DNA from: Amoebidium appalachense | Taxonomy: Eukaryota; Ichthyosporea | DNA length: 64,000 bases | Assembly (NCBI GenBank): GCA_963693365.1 | Contig: CAVNZM010000010.1 | Span: forward strand, 7,068,001-7,132,000 | Reading direction: 5' to 3' | Shown: positions 48,806 to 62,169 of the stretch, one piece after another | Numbering within the stretch: the first letter of the stretch is position 1 | How the letters are laid out: each line of letters starts with the position of its first letter | The notes under the pieces: generated by a model | The model's input: only the letters and a program-made list of their open reading frames with translations | What the model was told of the DNA's origin: nothing | The model's database searches: none | Program-made: the position numbers and the translations under genes

Positions 48806-49540
48806 ACGTGGTGTGAATAAAGCGGTGTTTATTATGGATGAAAAGGGATTCGGGCCCATTTCGTCGATCCAGCCTGCTAGCTTTTATTCAGCAATCTGGC
48901 TCGCGGACACATCTATGTAACAAGATAGCAGGCGAGTGCAAAGGAACTATAGTCAAAGGCGTGCACACTGGCAAGGGTGGATCAATGGGTACACGCTGGA
49001 TGTGCAGTCTGTGTGTGACAAAGTGTTGCATAGGTTTATTGCAAGTGCACATAAACGAGGAAGGCACGTGTAAACAGGTTCCGATTTTGAAGGGTTAGAA
49101 GGAAGGGGGGGGGGGGGGGGGGGGGGGGGGGGAGGCAGTAAACATCGAAGACACCCCCGGTGGGTCCCCCCCTTTCTCAGCCAGCCGGCCACCCCTATCT
49201 CCGGTTTTAAATTCAAAAAAGCCTAAGACATCGTTTTTCACAGTACGAGGTGCAGCGTAGGTGATTGCACGTCGAGAGGGTGGACGGGAGGGTGGGGTGG
49301 GGGCAGTTGAGTGGTCTGGCCAGGGTGGGTGGGCGGGTGGGCAGGACGGAGCCCCCCGGGGGCCGGGGGGGGGGGGGGGGGGGGGGAGGGGGCTATTATA
49401 AAAGCGAGGCATTTATCGAGGCATTATAATCCGTGTGGATTTGAGGTGGGGATTTCTGTTAGCCCAGGCAGCTAAGGCGACAGGAGGAAGGAGAAGTGAG
49501 GAGAATATGGAGGCAAGGCAAATACTTGCAGTGCCCCTCA

Positions 49541-49578
<38 letters not shown>

Positions 49579-50031
49579 AGGGGGCAACACTGCATGCCCA
49601 GGGTGAAGAATTAATGCCATTCTAATGTATTCGTAAGAAAAAAGTTAGATTTGTGTTTACTTTTCCAAAGAGTGATCATACACTCAAATGTGCCGGGCAC
49701 CAAAATATTAGTGTAGGTGGCTAGGGTTACATGCTCAACCTAGAACCACACTTTATATTTAGCTTAAAATAAATAAAGCTTCTCAGCGCCGATTATTGCA
49801 CTACAGTGCAAAAGCTCATTTTCTTTTTTCTTGTCTATAACTTGTTGACTAGGGGGTGCAAGAACGTAACCCCAACCTACCAAACTATAGGAAACTCAAA
49901 AAAAAAAAAAAAAAACCATTCCTACATCGACTTCGACATAATTCCAGTTCGCCATCACAAACTCATTCGCTCATACTTACACCCTTCCCCTACCCCTTCC
50001 CCCCTTCTTTCTGTATTTTGTGGAGTTTTCT
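47743..50031. other. Convergent intergenic region between NRAMP and the GNAT gene
   Basis: About 500 bases of unique sequence follow the NRAMP stop. Then come CA (48331-48382), a G run (48428-48467), GT runs (48685-48810) and further G runs (49106-49132, 49365-49387, 49542-49577). An AATAAA lies at about 48817. No gene was recognised. Confidence 0.6.
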
Positions 50032-50724
50032 TCAATTGCTAGCCTGCTCACCTTTACCAGCAGCTTCCTGCATGTCTCTTTCTTTTGACAACAAAACTGG
50101 AAGAGAGTCCTCCAGCCGGAAGCTCATCAACACCCCGTCCAGTTCATAGGTTTTCTTAACGTTTTGCCAGCAACGAGACGTAATTAAGGTCTTCATTGCC
50201 CTGTTGCTTGGATCCATAAGTGCCTGCATGTAGGTGTATCCGTTTTTGGCCGCCGCAATCACGAGATGATCAAAGAGCTTTGCACCCAAACCCTTGCCAT
50301 GTTGGCTGTCGGCGATTGAAACAGCCACCTCCACCGTGTCTGGGCTGAGCTGTGTTTGTACATAGCGACCCTCTCCCACACCGAAATAGGTGCTGTCGTC
50401 CTGTTTGGCTGCAACACTGACGGCATAGTGCCTTTTCATGTCCGCATCGATGGTAAGGAAATTTAGATCGGCTTCGCTCAGTGCATCGCGCGACGCAAAG
50501 AAACGACGTTGACGAGAATCTTCAGAGAGTTGATGAAATGCATCGAGAATAAGTTGCTTGTTGGGTGGGCCTATAAAAGCAAACTCTGAACCGTTCCTAG
50601 TCCAGGTTTCGAGTATATGTGACTCTGTTTGTGTATGTTGTCTACGAAAGTTTACTCTTGTAGAAGGCCGCGGAAGACAAACTGATGCTGAAGATCGTAC
50701 GAAGAAGCTATGAATAGAGAGCAT
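50032..50724 (-). CDS. GNAT-family acetyltransferase, single exon, bacterial-like
   Basis: An uninterrupted 230-codon frame on minus. The core resembles bacterial GNAT enzymes that follow a LSEDSRQRRFF-type motif: LSPDTVEVAVSIADSQHGKGLGAKLFDHL carries the acetyl-CoA pyrophosphate-binding motif A (QHGKGLG, matching Q/R-x-x-G-x-G/A), and GVGEGRYV lies before it. The substrate is unknown. The first 35 residues are rich in Ser, Arg and hydrophobics and lack acidic residues, which would suit a mitochondrial presequence. It is the only intron-free gene here, convergent with NRAMP and divergent from SF3B3. Horizontal acquisition from bacteria is an inference from the lack of introns and the family resemblance. 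The start at 50724 is the first in-frame ATG. Confidence 0.85.
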   Translation of the reverse strand: MLSIHSFFVRSSASVCLPRPSTRVNFRRQHTQTESHILETWTRNGSEFAFIGPPNKQLILDAFHQLSEDSRQRRFFASRDALSEADLNFLTIDADMKRHYAVSVAAKQDDSTYFGVGEGRYVQTQLSPDTVEVAVSIADSQHGKGLGAKLFDHLVIAAAKNGYTYMQALMDPSNRAMKTLITSRCWQNVKKTYELDGVLMSFRLEDSLPVLLSKERDMQEAAGKGEQASN

Positions 50725-51756
50725 TTTCCTAAACCATACCGTGTACCGTACCTGACTCTTTAAAGTCTATACTGCTGTTAGTTCATATACTGCTGTTAGT
50801 ACATCTATGTATTCGCTTCATAATGGTTGACTCAACGTAAACCCTAGACGCTCATAAAACGAAGTGTACAATCGTTACAAATGTTCTGAACCAACTGACC
50901 GACGACATAGGCTTTTCATGTCCGCTGTAGGCCGGGCCGGGCTGTGTCTGTGTCAGGCTCACGGTGTGCTCATTTTGTACGGCAGGGACACAAATGATTG
51001 GCTTTAAGTGCACCATTGATGTTTGATTATCCAATCAGATCGCGAGCCAACGACTCGTGTAATGTCGTGCTACATTCGTGCCACGGAGAGCCACGGAGTC
51101 TCCAGAGAGCTGCCATGGTGTCCCTGGCCCCGCGTGGATACGTGAGTGAGCACGACTCAGTGAAGCCTTGGCCTGGATTGGCCATGTTTTGTGAGAACGT
51201 GGCTGATGATTTGTGAGTATAAGAGTTAACTGAACACGTGTGTAGTGATTCAGCTGAATGAGCTGAGCAGCTGACTCCTGAGCATGGATTCGTGAACGTG
51301 ATTGCAACTATTTATGGCCTTCCGTTTCTTGTGGGGATGCTCCAAGTTGGTCTGCTCATGAAAGAATCGTGAAAGTTTGGGTGTGCATACGAAGTAACAC
51401 AGTTCGTCTGCAGGCATGCATGGGTGTTCGGCTAAATAGGGCGACTTCACTGTAACTTCACTGCATGATCTTTGTCTAAGCAACATGGCTTGGTTTACGC
51501 ACACAGACAGAGAAGGTGCACTCACATCAGCACAAATATGAACCCCAAGGCACGGAGAAGTTACACACAGACGTGAGTCGCGCTGACAGGCTCTTGCGCT
51601 TTCGGAACCGGATAGACACACCTACGTGCACTCGCGTATGCTTTTCAGAGAGTGCAGACAGTATGTACCCACCCGCACACTAAAGCGAACGCATGCCCAT
51701 TGCGCATACTCGATGAACATCACCGAGCACCACGTTCCTCCACCTGGTACACGTAC

Positions 51757-51840
<84 letters not shown>

Positions 51841-51917
51841 GAGGGTGCGCAAAAACATAGCGTGATGACACACACACTCAGTAACACGCATATGGACACG
51901 CACACAAACGCACACAG

Positions 51918-52001
<84 letters not shown>

Positions 52002-53635
52002 CGTACGGCTGTAGCTAGAGACAACGGAAGAACTAAAGCAAGACAGGGTAAAGAATATGCGGTGGGGAACCTTGACCTTTGTCTTCGTCTTTGCTCGTGC
52101 ATGGCTGCTTTGATGTCCGCATTACGCCTGGCGACCGAGCCGGCATGTACATACTCTGTACGTTTATGTAATCGACAAAGTTTTGTGCCTTCTTGTCATA
52201 CAGTGCTCCAATGTCATTATGTAGTACTGAGTGAGCTGCAGAAACTCAGCAGCACACCTGCAGTACACAACTCTCCGAGCTCGAGAGTCTGAGTCTTCAT
52301 GCCATTTGCCTCGAGGCCAAGGGCCTTGACTTGCCCCCCAAAAATGACTTCTCGACGAATGGCTACCATTATAGCTTTAATAGGTAACCTGCTGTTCAAA
52401 ATAGGCAACAGCGCGTAATTTATCCAATGGAATGTGTTGTATCGCTTCCGGCTCACCGCCGTTTCCTGCAGCTGTGTTCATGTTTTTCGTTTTTTTGTTT
52501 TTTTTTGAAGTTCCGTCCGCGGTTGAAGCTCGGATCCAAAAGTATCCGCTAGAATCCGCAGGGGAAAACAGCTGGCGGCTATCCATCCACCTTCTGACTG
52601 AATGTCTAGTCCCCCCTCCAAAAGGTTAGCACGGATTTTTTTTTCATATACCTTAGGGATATGTGCAGGAATCATGTTTTGTGTGATCGTCATTCGGGCC
52701 GTTGCCAACACTAGAGTCCATCTTCTTGGGATCGGCTTCAACGGCTAGACTTGGACATTTCGCTTCTGTTCCAGCCACATTGCCTGCCTCCAGACTTACA
52801 CACACACACGCACACACCTACACATACACACTCTCACTCACAGAGTGTGACTCGCACTCACGTACATAAAATGTTCACAGATGCAGGCTCGCCCGCGAGC
52901 AAGCACACAGACACATGCACACACACACTACACACGCACGCATGCACACGCATTCGCACACGCTCATACATACGTGTATACTCCTGCTCGTGATCCTAGC
53001 GTTGAGTTTTGTTTCTGATCCATACATAACCCCCCCCTCTAGCTCTCCCTCCCTCCCTCTCTCCTTCCCACCCTCCCCCCTCACTTTCACGCACGTACTT
53101 TCATTCACACTTGCACGCCCACCCACATACTCATGCACATCTTATCGGGTACATGTTACCGTAACGTTGATTTTTGTGGCAGATCTACAAGCCCCTCCCT
53201 GTAACCCCTCCCTCCCTCACTTACTCACTCACTCCCTCACATTTGCTTCTCCACACTCTCTCACTTGGGATCCCGTTGTTAATCTTCGTTTCGAATGCCT
53301 TTTCACCTTCCAAATCCGAACGATAATGCATTCCGAAACGCCATGGGAAGTTCTGACTGCTAGGGGAGTTTAGAGTGTTGTTCCCACCATCACCATGTAG
53401 TCTACCGGTAGGGGTTTAACTGGACTCTGTTACTCTGCGAGTGCCTTTCTATACGTTCCCTTGTTCGGGCGTGCAAACACGGTCAAGCTCTCGGTTTGGG
53501 TTTTCTTGGACACGGCCCTGTAGGAAAGGGTAACGTTGGAGCTGAGTACTTTTCGCATGCTTACTTGGTAAGGATGCAGGCTGCTTGAGCTAACTTGTGC
53601 TATCTTCACAGGGAGGAGTGGTGTAACACGGCATA
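50725..53635. other. Divergent intergenic region between GNAT and SF3B3
   Basis: Mostly unique sequence with two CA runs (51768-51838, 51925-51994) and looser CA/TC repeats (52795-52990). No frame here resembles a known protein. The acceptor-like TATCTTCACAG ending at about 53611, 25 bases before the SF3B3 ATG, suggests that SF3B3 has a 5' UTR intron whose first exon lies in this region. Confidence 0.5.
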
Positions 53636-53909
53636 ATGTTCCTCTACAACATGACCCTGCAGCGCCCCACCTGCATTATGAATGCGGTGGCTGGCAATTT
53701 CAGTGGGACCAAGCAGCAGGAGATTCTGGTGGGCAGGGGCAACGTGCTTGAGCTCAACAGGCTCGATACCTCCACAGGAAAGGTGTGCACTCGGTGGGGA
53801 TAGGATTGTGTGGTCCTGGCATGTGGTGGGCACCTGGGTGTTATTGTATGCGTGAGGTGAAAGGGTATTGCTTGTGGTGGTGTGTGTGTGTGTGTGTAGG
53901 TGTTTGTGG

Positions 53910-53944
<35 letters not shown>

Positions 53945-54362
53945 GGGTTGGGGGAGGGGGGAGAGGGAAGAGGGAGGGAATAAGATGAATCCTAGTGTAT
54001 TTTATTTCAGCAAATTGCTTCCTCATTCTAAAGCTGCCGGTACACAGATTTTCCAGGTTCTGTCTGTTCAAGTGTTTGGGGTCATCAGATCCCTCACACC
54101 AGTGAGGCTGACGGGCAGTTCCAAAGGTATGTCTTTACAGTCTGCGTGTGAAGATGTGCTGCTGTTATGATTGACTCGTCGTCAGCCCGTTGCCTATCTC
54201 TATCTGTCCAACCCTCCTCCTCCTCCTCCTCCTACTCTCCCCCTTTCACAATTTGCTTGGGTATGGGCCTTTTAACTATCGATCCGCTCGTTATCCCTGT
54301 CTGACTTTCCTTGATTTCTACCTTCCTCCGAACTTCCTGGTCTACCAACACATGCGTGCGCG

Positions 54363-54437
<75 letters not shown>

Positions 54438-57012
54438 ACTCAAGCCCCAGACCGACACACCCACTCGGCCACATCCACTATACACCCTACCAACTCACAA
54501 CAAATTAGATGCTCTACTTCTCCCTCTGTATACACCCCCCCTCCCCCCCCCCCCCCCCCCCCCCGGGCTCCCCTGTTCTTCCTTCTCTTGGTTCTTCCCC
54601 TCCGCTTCCTTTTGCTGCCTCTCAGCCTCATTACACGCTCACGTTTGGCATTCTTCCCCTCTTTTCTATCTCGCCCACCTGCCCAATCTGAAATCATTCA
54701 TCAGAATGGTTTGTGCCTCTGCTCCATTACACGCTCACGTTTGGCATTCTTCCCCTCTTTTCTATCTCGCCCACCTGCCCAATCTGAAATCATTCATCAG
54801 AATGGTTTGTGCCTCTGCTCCTTCCAAATCCACTCCCCCCCTCCCCCCCGCGGAGCGCTCGCACACTTTTAGGATCTGGTGCCATTGGGTTCGCAGGGAT
54901 TGTGTTAGAAGCACTTCTTGGAGCCCAAATTCTTTCTGCTTTTAACTATATCTTGCTCCCCTAGCCACATCATGCATGGGCACACACACACACACACGTG
55001 CACACGGACTCTTACACACACGAGCATGCACACTCCCGCATGCACACACACACACACATACACACACACACACACACACGTGCATGCATGCATCGCTCAC
55101 ACACACACACACACACACACACACAACGCGCTTGCATGCACAGACACACACACACACACACGTGTGCACGTCCACATGCATACATCTACACACGCACGCA
55201 CACACATGTGCGCGCGTGCAAAGTCACACACGGTTCACTTCCTGTACCGCTGTCTTCTGCACAGGTGCACATGCACGAGGTGGAAGGGGGGTTGTGGGTG
55301 GGGGGGTGGAAAATCGAGAAAACAAAAAAAGGAGTGTACATTGAGGCACAACCCTATTTAGGTGTCAGATGACTCCTGCTCTGGCGGCCTTTTTTTTATA
55401 CACACACCCAACATGGACACATGCAAAAGCCAGCATGTGTCAATTGATTTTTAACTCGTCCCCCCCCCCCCCCCCCCCCCCCCCCGCGCCTCAATAGCCC
55501 GCTCGTATCTCTGTATTGCATGGTGTAGCTGAACTTTTCCCATATCCTGCCATGATCCACACACAGCAGCAACTGACACAGGCCACACACACAGACTACA
55601 TCGTGGTTGGGTCGGACAGTGGGCGCATCAACATTCTCGAATATGACCCGCAGAGAAACATTTTCGAGAAGGTGCACGAAGAGACCTTCGGAAAGAGCGG
55701 TTGCCGCCGCATTGTTCCCGGCCAGTTCTTGGCTACAGACCCTAAGGGCCGTGCAGTCATGATTGGTATGTCTGTGTTTGGAGCTTAAAGTTTGAAGGTT
55801 TTTTGGTGTGTCTGTTGGTCGGTGGGTGGGTGTGGGTTGATGGGTGGTGGGTAGGGTGGGTGGGTGGTGGTGGTAGTGGTGCGTGGGTTTGAAAGAGAGG
55901 GAAAAGGGGGGGGGGGGGGGGGTTAGAGTGTGGGTTTGAATGGGTGTGGGTATCTGCTGGTGGTGGTGGTGGAGAATAGGTATGTGTCTAGGAGGGAGGA
56001 CTGCAAATGGTTAAGACCTTTCACATGATACTTCTTGCCACACACATATCTTACCCTCTATCTTGCAGCATCCGTGGAGAAGCAAAAGCTCGTCTACATT
56101 CTCAACAGAGACCAGAAAGCACGTCTTACCATTTCCTCGCCTCTCGAGGCGCACAAAGCACACGCCATTCTGTTCCATGTGGTGGGGTTGGATGTTGGTT
56201 TTGAAAACCCCGTTTTTGCATGTTTGGAGCTGGATTATTCGGAGGCAGATGAGGATCCAACACAGGAGGCTCTTGCTGAAACCAGACAGGTGGGTTTTTT
56301 TGGGGGGTGGGGGGAGGGGGGGGGGGCTCATTGCGGGTGGGTGGGTTGGTGGGTGGGGGGTGTGTAGAGGGATGTGGAGGGAGAGGGGGGGGGGGGGGGG
56401 GGAGGGGAGAGATTGGTATGTGGGTGGGTGTGGTTGGGGTATGGTGTGGGTGGGTGAAGGTGGGTAGGTAGGTGTGGATGGGTGGGTGGGTAGTTGTGGA
56501 TGGGTGGGTGGGTAGTTGTGGATGGGTGGGTGGGTAGTTGTTAGTATGGTGTGGGTGGGTGGGTGGGTGGAGGTATGGTGTCGATGGGTAGTAGGTGGGG
56601 CATGTCGTGGTTGAGGGTATCGTGTGGGTGTCGTGGTTGAGGGTATCGTGTGGGTGGGTGCAAGTGGGTGGATAAGCAATGGATAGGCATTTAGTGGATG
56701 GGTAGGCAAATGGACTTGGCAGTGGCTATAGGCACGGGTTTGTGCTCGCTTGCGTACGCTCGCACACAGACACAAACACACAGACGGACAGGCAACCACA
56801 CAGGCATACACCCATCCCTCTTTTTCTGGGTTTGTGCATGCTGATGTGGTGGCTTGTATTGATGGTCCGTACGGACACGAATGTAAGCACTTTGACATTA
56901 CATTTATCAATGTACACCTTCCCACCTTCCAAAGCCCCTTTGTTCGTTTTGTTATTTCACTGCTATGTTCTGCTATATCACAAGCACTTTATCCCTCTGT
57001 CTTTCTTTCATT

Positions 57013-57043
<31 letters not shown>

Positions 57044-58309
57044 GCACACAGAATCTCGTGTTTTACCAACTCGATTTGGGGCTCAACCACGTAGTGCGCC
57101 AGGCCAGTGAACCATTGGAGGACATCGCAAACATGCTCGTTACAGGTGGGTGCTGCCTGCTGCCAAACAAAACACGCATCACACCGGAAACATAAACACT
57201 GAAATTACACGCAGTTAGAGAGAGACAGACACGATGCACATCTGTATGTGCCTTTAATCACATAGACAGAGAAACGGCACGTGTGGTGGTGCGGATCTGA
57301 TGTGAAGGGACGTGAAATACGTCACGTACAGTATCGTGCACTAAGACTCACGTACGCTGGCAGTGGATCGTGCTCACACGTGCAACTAGGGGTGTGGAGG
57401 CACACACGTGGATGTGCATATATAAATGTACAGCAGTCTTCAACCGAAACATATTTCACTTCTTATGCACACAGGAGCCCACCGGGCGGGGGTGGGAAGG
57501 GGGGGGGGGGGGGGGTGGTGAGGGGGGGAGGGGGAATCCCGGGGGATTTTAGTTCGGTTCGGACATGACGGTATTGTCTGCTTACGCATAACTACATGTG
57601 ACACATGCTCTCACAGTCCCGGGAGGCAACGACGGGCCGGGGGGTGTTCTTGTGTGTGTGGAAAACTTTATTCTGTACAAGAACATGGGAGAACAGAGGG
57701 AGGTGCGTGTGCCCATCCCACGCAGGGAGGGTGAGGCCATGAGTGAGCGTGCAATCATCATCGTGTCTGCTGCCACCGTCAGGTCAAAGGTGTGCCTTTA
57801 CCCCCCCTCTCTCCCTTCCCCCCCCCCCCCCCCCCCCCCCCCCCTTCGTACCGTGTTCCGCATTCAACCCCCCCCCCCCCCCCCTGCACTGCATTAGTTT
57901 GCACACACATCCTCACCGTTTTGTTCACCTTGCTTGCATAAGCAACCCTGCTCGTCTTTGATCAAGACGGGTTGACCCTCCCAAGTTCAGTTGATGCTGC
58001 TGTCTGAGTTGGAGAGTCGTATATACGCGGGCTAAGGGGTCGAAACTCAGACGCAATTGATGACTTGGGCCCTTCCTGAGGATGGGCTCTGCTTATGACG
58101 CATACTGTGCGCATGGATTATGTCGTATACTTGAATGTTTGCCTTTGCATGTGTCCTGCACCATGCTTCTCGTCGTGTATGCGTACTTCGTACCGTTTTC
58201 CGCATTCCAACCCCCCCCCCCCCCCAAAAAAAAAAAAAAAAAAAAAAAAAAAAAGCCACACACGAGCTCACTCACTCACTCACTCACTCACTCACTGGCT
58301 CCCCATTTG

Positions 58310-58404
<95 letters not shown>

Positions 58405-58909
58405 AATGGACTTTACGTATGGTGCATACTCTTTGTGTGCGAAATTCTGCATTATGTTGTCCGTGGCAAATGTGTAGTTTGCACTCTGTGATGCTCTCCC
58501 CCCCCCCCCCCCCCCGCAACCCCCCCCCCCCCCCCCCCCCGCACACCACACACACACACACACACAGACAGACACACACACACCCGCCACCGCCACCCCA
58601 ACCAAAAAAAAAAGGAGGGGGGGGGGTGGGTGGGGGGGGGAGGGGGACACCTACTAACACGTAATTCTGGCTACGCTTGCGCTTTCTAACCTAACGTACT
58701 CCTCCCCACAGCAAATCCTGTTCTTCCTACTGCAGTCTGAGCAGGGTGACCTGTTCAAGTTATCACTGGTCATTGATGACGAGGAGGTGTGTGTTTGTCA
58801 AGTGTCTACACGGTGTTGGGCTTTGTCATATGGGGTTGTGTTGGCGAGGTTGATTGCCGTTGTGTATGTGTGGGTGGATGTGTGGTGGTGAGGCGAGAGT
58901 GTGTGTGTG

Positions 58910-58940
<31 letters not shown>

Positions 58941-58941
58941 T

Positions 58942-58982
<41 letters not shown>

Positions 58983-61900
58983 ATTTGAGTATTTGTCCTA
59001 TTTCGTTTTCGTTTCTGCCCTTTTTTTTTGCTTTTCTTGTTTGTTTCTGAGTGGCGGGGGGGAGGGGGGAGGGGGAGGGATGGATCAGAAGGGTTATAGT
59101 TTTTTCCTTCTGGTGGGCTTAGACGTCTGGGGGTGAGTAGATGGTGAGGAACCAAAGGGGGGAGGGGGGGGGAGGAGGGGAGGATGCTGTGCATACGTTT
59201 TAGCCCCCCCCCCCCACACGACCCCCTCCCCCCCCCCCCCCCCCCCAGCCCCTCCCCTGTCTGTGAGAGCATGCATGTTTCGGGTGTGTGTCTGCGTTCG
59301 TGAGCTGTGTGCGGTTGGCTGTTTGCGCACGTGCGCCCTGTGTGCGTGTTTCCGCGTATGCGCTGTGTGTTTGTGTACGTGCGTGCTTGCGTGCGTAAGT
59401 GCGTTCCTGCAACCGGGCAGCGTTTGTGCATGCGTGCTTGCTTGTGCGTGCGTGCGTGCGTGTGTGTGTGTGTGTGTTTGCGATGTGTGCTTGTCTGTGT
59501 GCCTATGTGGTTGCTGACAACCCATGCCATGGCCCAGGTCAAGGACATGCAGATCCAGTACTTCGACACCATCCCTGTGGCCAACAGTCTGGTCATGCTC
59601 AAGGCAGGCTTCCTGTTTTCGGCCAGCGAGTTTGGAAACCAGTACGTGCCACCCTATGCTTGTGTGTGTGTGTGAATAGTGGTAGAGAGCATTGTAGGTA
59701 GATTTTACCTGTTTGAATGGGGTGTGTGGAGAGTTGTAATGTTACTGGCACGTGTGTGTGCGGTGGCGTCGAACTACGAGTCGGGAGGTCAAGTAAAAAA
59801 TTTTCGTTTTTGTTTTTGGTTTTGTCTTATTTTATTTCATTTTGGAGGGGGCCGGGGGGGGTGGGGGGGGAGGGGGGAGGGGGGAGTAAGAGAGAGAGAG
59901 GCAGAGGAGAGAGAGCGACAGAGAGAGAAAGGTGTGTGTGTGGGTGGGCTGGGGGGGGGGGTTCGTATGATGAGACAGAACGTTGGTCATCGGTATACAT
60001 AGTGTTCGGGTGTGCTTGGACGATGATGATTGAAAATATATTATGCTACACCGCTGATTTAGTGTGATGCATCGGAAGTAGTTGAGTCCATACCTACTAG
60101 GATGTTTTGGGTCTCTGTTGCTCTTGGTACTTACTGACACCCTCCCCTCCCCTCTTGCTCTCCCCTTTTTCCCGGTGATACCCCAGCCAGTCTCCCCTTT
60201 TTTCAACGTTCAACAACACACAAACACAGAAACACAGAAACACATGCACGCTGACGTACACACATCACACTCACACACACACACACTCACACAGCTTCCT
60301 TTATCAAATATCACATCTCGGGCAAGACAGCGACCCAATATTCAGCTCCGACTCAATGGAGGGCGAGGAGGTAAGGGGAGGTTTCCAACTGTTATGGCCA
60401 TGTGCTTAAGCTCATGGGTGTGGGTACCGGTCCTAGTTGCAGGTGTGGCATGTGCTGTCTCTGCCTTGCATGCATACACTTGTGCGGTGTGTGGGGTAGA
60501 TTTATAATTGTTGAACCACGCTGAGGCAGAATGGTTGCCCGGGGGGAGAGGGGGGGGGGGGGGGGGGGGGGTAGCTGTTGCACGGGTCTATCTGAAAGCA
60601 TTGTGCACCGGCATTTTGTGTCGGCCTTAACGAGGTTAGTGGTCATGTGGTGCTTTGGGGGGCTTGCTGACTCACTCATGCCCCTGCAGCCGCCAACATT
60701 CCGACCGCGCGAACTTACCAATCTGCTGCAATTCTCCGAAATGGAGAGTCTGTGCCCCATCTTGGATTGCAAGGTGGGTTTTTTCCCCTTCCTTTTTTTT
60801 TGGGGGGGGGGGTGTTCGGAGATAGGGGGGATGGGTGGGGGCTCGCTGTTGGTTAGCATCTATGTCTAGTTGTGTGGATGTCTGCGCTGTAGGCACTTGA
60901 GTGTGTGCAGCCATGCATTCGCTGGGTTATCGGGATAATATTGGCGTGTGTGGGTGCACAACTGTAAGAGTCAGACACATACATGTGCAGCTATTCCTCT
61001 GCAATATGCACAACAGGCATGTGTCCGCACCACAGACATCTGATTACTGTACATCCGCACTGACCGTTTTCGTTTTCCTACCTGCCTAGCACTAACAACG
61101 ATTTGCAGATTGCGCATTTGGGTGAAGGACAAGATGTTGCACAATCCCACATGTTTCCCCGTGTACTTTTTTCCCCCCTGGGCTTTCTCTTGCGTGGCTA
61201 GCAGTAACAAACGATGTTTCTTGCAGATTGCGCATTTGGGTGAAGAACAAGACGTTCCACAATTCTACATGGTGTGCGGTCGGGGGCCATCGTCAACATT
61301 CAAGACATTACGTCACGGGTTGGAGGTCACTGAAATGGCCGTATCAGAACTGCCTGGCAACCCAAACAATATCTGGACCGTTAAAAAGCGCGTGCATGGT
61401 ATGTGTGGCGAGCGGCAGATGGTTGCGGGTGCAAGGGGTTGTTGCATGTTGAGGGGTGTGTGGGTGGGAGGGATGGATGTGGGGTGGACGGTTTGGCTGT
61501 GGGTGTGATGTTTAATGTTGGTTGGGAGTGCAGGTGTGTGGTTGTGTTTTTGTTTGTTGTTGATTTGGGCCTTTTGTTTTTGTTTATTTTGGTTTGCAGG
61601 TTTGTGTGTGTGTGATGTGTGTGGAGAGGGGAGAGGTGGGAGGTGGAGGGGGGGGGGGGGGGGGGGGGGGGAGGGGGGGTTGTTAGGTAGTGGGAACCAG
61701 GAGTAGTGTGGGTGTGGGTCGGTGGGTGGGTGAGGGAGGAGAGGGAGGAGGAGAGGAGTGTGGTGGTATACTAGTAAGAGGGGAGGGAGGGGGGGGTTAT
61801 CTTTGCAAGCAGTATGATGGCTTATGCATTGCCCTTTGCCACACAGACGAGTACGACTCGTACATTATCGTGTCGTTCGTCAATGCAACACTGGTGCTGT

Positions 61901-62129
61901 CCATCGGTGAAAACGTGGAGGAGGTGGTAGACAGTGGGTTCCTGGCCACCAGCCCAACACTCAACGCCAGCACCCTGGGTGATGATGCATTGCTGCAGGT
62001 CTACCCAGAAGGTGCGTGCAGTTGATTTGCCAGCAAGTTTGTTTGTTTTGTTTTGTTTTTTTGTTTTTTTCTTCTTTTCTTTCCAGTTCTTTCCTTTTTT
62101 TTTTTTTTTTTTTTTTTTTTTGTGTGGGT

Positions 62130-62169
<40 letters not shown>

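Noticed and set aside
52217-52456. 79-codon minus frame in the GNAT-SF3B3 spacer
   Set aside because: No recognisable motif, no ribosomal context, and a length expected by chance.
56460-56680. CRISPR-like array
   Set aside because: Units are contiguous TGGG minisatellite copies without unique spacers, in a eukaryotic intron.
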